A stretch of 64,000 nt of DNA from Maribacter dokdonensis DSW-8 (GTDB lineage: Bacteria > Bacteroidota > Bacteroidia > Flavobacteriales > Flavobacteriaceae), in contig NZ_LDPE01000001.1 of assembly GCF_001447995.1 (NCBI RefSeq), positions 930,001 to 994,000 on the forward strand, in the 5' to 3' direction. The translations under genes were made by a program, and so were the position numbers. This document shows positions 63,868-64,000 of the stretch, piece by piece. A model generated the notes under the pieces. The model did not search any database. It was not told the DNA's origin and worked only from the letters and a program-made list of their open reading frames with translations. Every line of letters begins with the position of its first letter. Positions within the stretch are counted from its first letter, which is position 1.

Positions 63868-64000
63868 TTATAAATCTTCTGCGGTAGCAATTAATTCGGC
63901 AATATCCATTACCGCAACAGCACCTTCTTTTTCCTTGTTCTTAACACCATCGGTCATCATGGTGTTACAAAACGGACAACCTGCAGCAATTATTTCCGGC
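63868..64000 (-). CDS. Fe-S-binding/heterodisulfide-reductase-like protein, C-terminal fragment
   Basis: The last 44 codons of a gene running in from the right edge. The reading frame gives IIAAGCPFCNTMMTDGV then MDIAELIATAEDL and stops at TAA (63870-63868). AAGCPFCxxMxxD is the C-terminal cysteine-rich (CCG-like) motif of (Fe-S)-binding proteins of the GlpC/HdrD/LutA type. Most of the gene lies outside the window. It is the visible start of a probable operon running to 58766. Confidence 0.8.
   Translation of the reverse strand, partial: PEIIAAGCPFCNTMMTDGVKNKEKEGAVAVMDIAELIATAEDL

Overview
The window is AT-rich chromosomal DNA (by eye about one third G+C) from a member of the Bacteroidota, most likely a marine Flavobacteriaceae. 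The evidence is a SusC/SusD pair, a type IX secretion (T9SS) sorting domain, the bacillithiol enzyme BshA, an OmpA-type protein with a barrel and coiled coil, and several TAnnTTTG promoter boxes of the Bacteroidota type. No tRNA, rRNA or CRISPR array was seen. The genus cannot be fixed from the sequence alone.

Layout. (1) 1-4.8 kb is housekeeping: the first codons of phoH, a SAM hydrolase of the DUF62 family, dnaN, two small envelope proteins and mnmE. (2) 4.9-12.6 kb is a utilisation locus: a DeoR-type regulator, SusC, SusD, a sodium:solute symporter and MurQ, with two copies of a TTGCA-N9-TGCAA palindrome in the regulator/susC gap. It looks like a system for taking up and catabolising N-acetylmuramic acid (MurNAc) or muropeptides. 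(3) 12.9-15.1 kb holds a small hypothetical gene and a three-gene hipB-hipS-hipT toxin-antitoxin locus, in which the HipA kinase is split in two, with repeated operators.

(4) 15.3-46.3 kb is a large Wzx/Wzy-type capsule or exopolysaccharide locus. It has CpsB phosphatase, Wzc kinase, Wza exporter, a membrane 4,6-dehydratase and DegT aminotransferase, and two nucleotide-sugar dehydrogenase/epimerase pairs (one for UDP-hexuronic acids, one for UDP-N-acetylhexosaminuronic acids). Further along are a flavin-monooxygenase-like protein, a FemAB-like transferase, a lipoprotein with a possible lyase fold, Wzx, Wzy, acyltransferases, three GT4 glycosyltransferases, a PglC-like initiating transferase, an ATP-grasp enzyme and two HAD proteins. 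A decayed IS3-family element (32056-33284) lies inside the locus, and one glycosyltransferase carries a G10 tract typical of phase-variable genes.

(5) 46.5-57.4 kb has a 2.7-kilo-residue surface protein (sugar-dehydrogenase-like head, two CxxCH haem motifs, four jelly-roll-like modules, twelve PKD domains and a T9SS tail), a divergent fibronectin-like lipoprotein, and a formyltransferase/FemAB-like pair. (6) 57.4-64 kb has an OmpA-family protein and, on the minus strand, a probable operon of an Fe-S protein fragment, a small conserved protein, a NagZ-type GH3/serine-hydrolase fusion, bshA and a small lipoprotein. The NagZ-type enzyme releases the kind of sugar that MurQ would process, so regions 2 and 6 may be metabolically linked.
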